Shown here: positions 6,871 to 7,078 of the stretch, one piece after another
Numbering within the stretch: position 1 is the stretch's first letter
Layout: the number at the start of each line of letters is the position of its first letter
Source: JBGOUJ01 sp041477005
GTDB taxonomy: Bacteria; Acidobacteriota; Terriglobia; Bryobacterales; JACQDG01
Direction: 5' to 3'
Assembly: GCA_041477005.1 (NCBI GenBank)
Contig: JBGOUJ010000413.1
Span: 1 to 7,078, forward strand
DNA length: 7,078 nt
Translations under genes and position numbers: made by a program
The notes under the pieces: generated by a model
Told to the model about the DNA's origin: nothing
Seen by the model: the letters and a program-made list of their open reading frames with translations, nothing else
Database searches by the model: none

Positions 6871-6936
6871 GCCTAACCAGGCGCTGCAAACGACGGCCAA
6901 AAGCAGGCCACGCCTGGAGCGCCCAAGCGGTTAGAC
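6871..6936 (+). other. attC-like imperfect inverted repeat (possible integron recombination site)
   Basis: The 66-nt element begins with GCCTAAC (6871-6877, fits the R'' consensus RYYYAAC) and ends with GTTAGAC (6930-6936, fits the R' consensus GTTRRRY). The outer arms pair CTAACC (6873-6878) with GGTTAG (6929-6934). A second stem pairs GGCGCT (6880-6885) with AGCGCC (6918-6923), and the centre has GGCC/GGCC around a 7-nt loop (6895-6909). Outer stem, unpaired spacer, inner stem and loop is the folded-strand layout recognised by integron integrases. It lies 5 nt after the stop of the small gene, where a cassette's attC belongs. No integrase is in view and the core consensus is degenerate, so chance remains possible. 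Confidence 0.42.
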
Positions 6937-6963
6937 CGACCGGCGGGGGCGATGAAAAGGCTC

Positions 6964-6984
6964 CGAAGGTCGATGGCACCTTCG
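6964..6984. repeat. Perfect 7-bp hairpin with 7-nt loop
   Basis: CGAAGGT and ACCTTCG flank CGATGGC. No T-run follows on either strand, so it is not a clear intrinsic terminator. It could end plus-strand transcription from the cassette-like region by another mechanism, or be incidental. Confidence 0.3.
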
Positions 6985-7078
6985 AGTAGGGAAGAGGCGC
7001 ACGACAGATGAGCAAAGCTGGATATTACCCAATGTCCATTAAGCGCCTGGGTGGACGCACTTGCCATCCTCGTGTTTC

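Noticed and set aside
6830..7067. Minus-strand short open frames
   Set aside because: No ribosome site or family features, and they cross the attC-like element and the small plus-strand gene.
7007..7078. Plus-strand ATG (MSKAGYYPMSIKRLGG...) running off the right edge
   Set aside because: Only 24 codons are visible, with a weak ribosome site and no recognisable motif.

Overview
This looks like a stretch of a GC-rich Acidobacteriota chromosome, most likely a Solibacter/Bryobacter-type lineage. The strongest clue is the secreted protein at the left edge. It ends in a BACON-type Ig-like domain followed by the start of the TIGR03437 domain ('Solibacter uncharacterised C-terminal'). The PSCyt1-DUF1549-DUF1553 / DUF1501 gene pair is typical of Planctomycetota, Verrucomicrobiota and Acidobacteriota. 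The assignment rests on domain content alone.

Layout. Positions 1 to about 6190 form a minus-strand block, transcribed from right to left. It begins with a candidate sigma70-type promoter (6157-6186). Next come a 906-residue cytochrome-c-like PSCyt1/DUF1549/DUF1553 protein (3412-6132, TTG start), a 188-nt gap that holds a palindromic repeat (3281-3390), a Tat-exported DUF1501 protein (1850-3223), and a 116-nt gap. The last gene is a large secreted zinc-metalloprotease-like protein that runs off the left edge (1-1733). It carries a von Hippel-Lindau (VHL) beta-type domain between the protease and the Ig-like region. All three products carry export signals, so the block would supply envelope or extracellular proteins. 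The first two form a recurrent pair. Linking the third to their transcription unit is inference.

The right end (about 6190-7078) is different in character and mostly plus-strand. It holds a decayed PIN-domain (VapC-like) toxin gene: its N-terminus is missing, its middle is deleted, it has a frame change, and two conserved positions look altered. A small intact 61-residue reading frame follows 2 nt later, where an antitoxin or partner gene would sit. A 66-nt imperfect inverted repeat shaped like an integron attC site follows (6871-6936). A second attC-type core (GTTAGGC, 6378-6384) lies just upstream of the PIN remnant. Together these suggest, without proving, a degenerate gene cassette of about 552 bp.

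The items most worth following up are the metalloprotease / VHL-beta / BACON / TIGR03437 fusion, with an apparent match to the hydroxyproline-pocket His and Trp of human pVHL, and the possible toxin-antitoxin cassette remnant.
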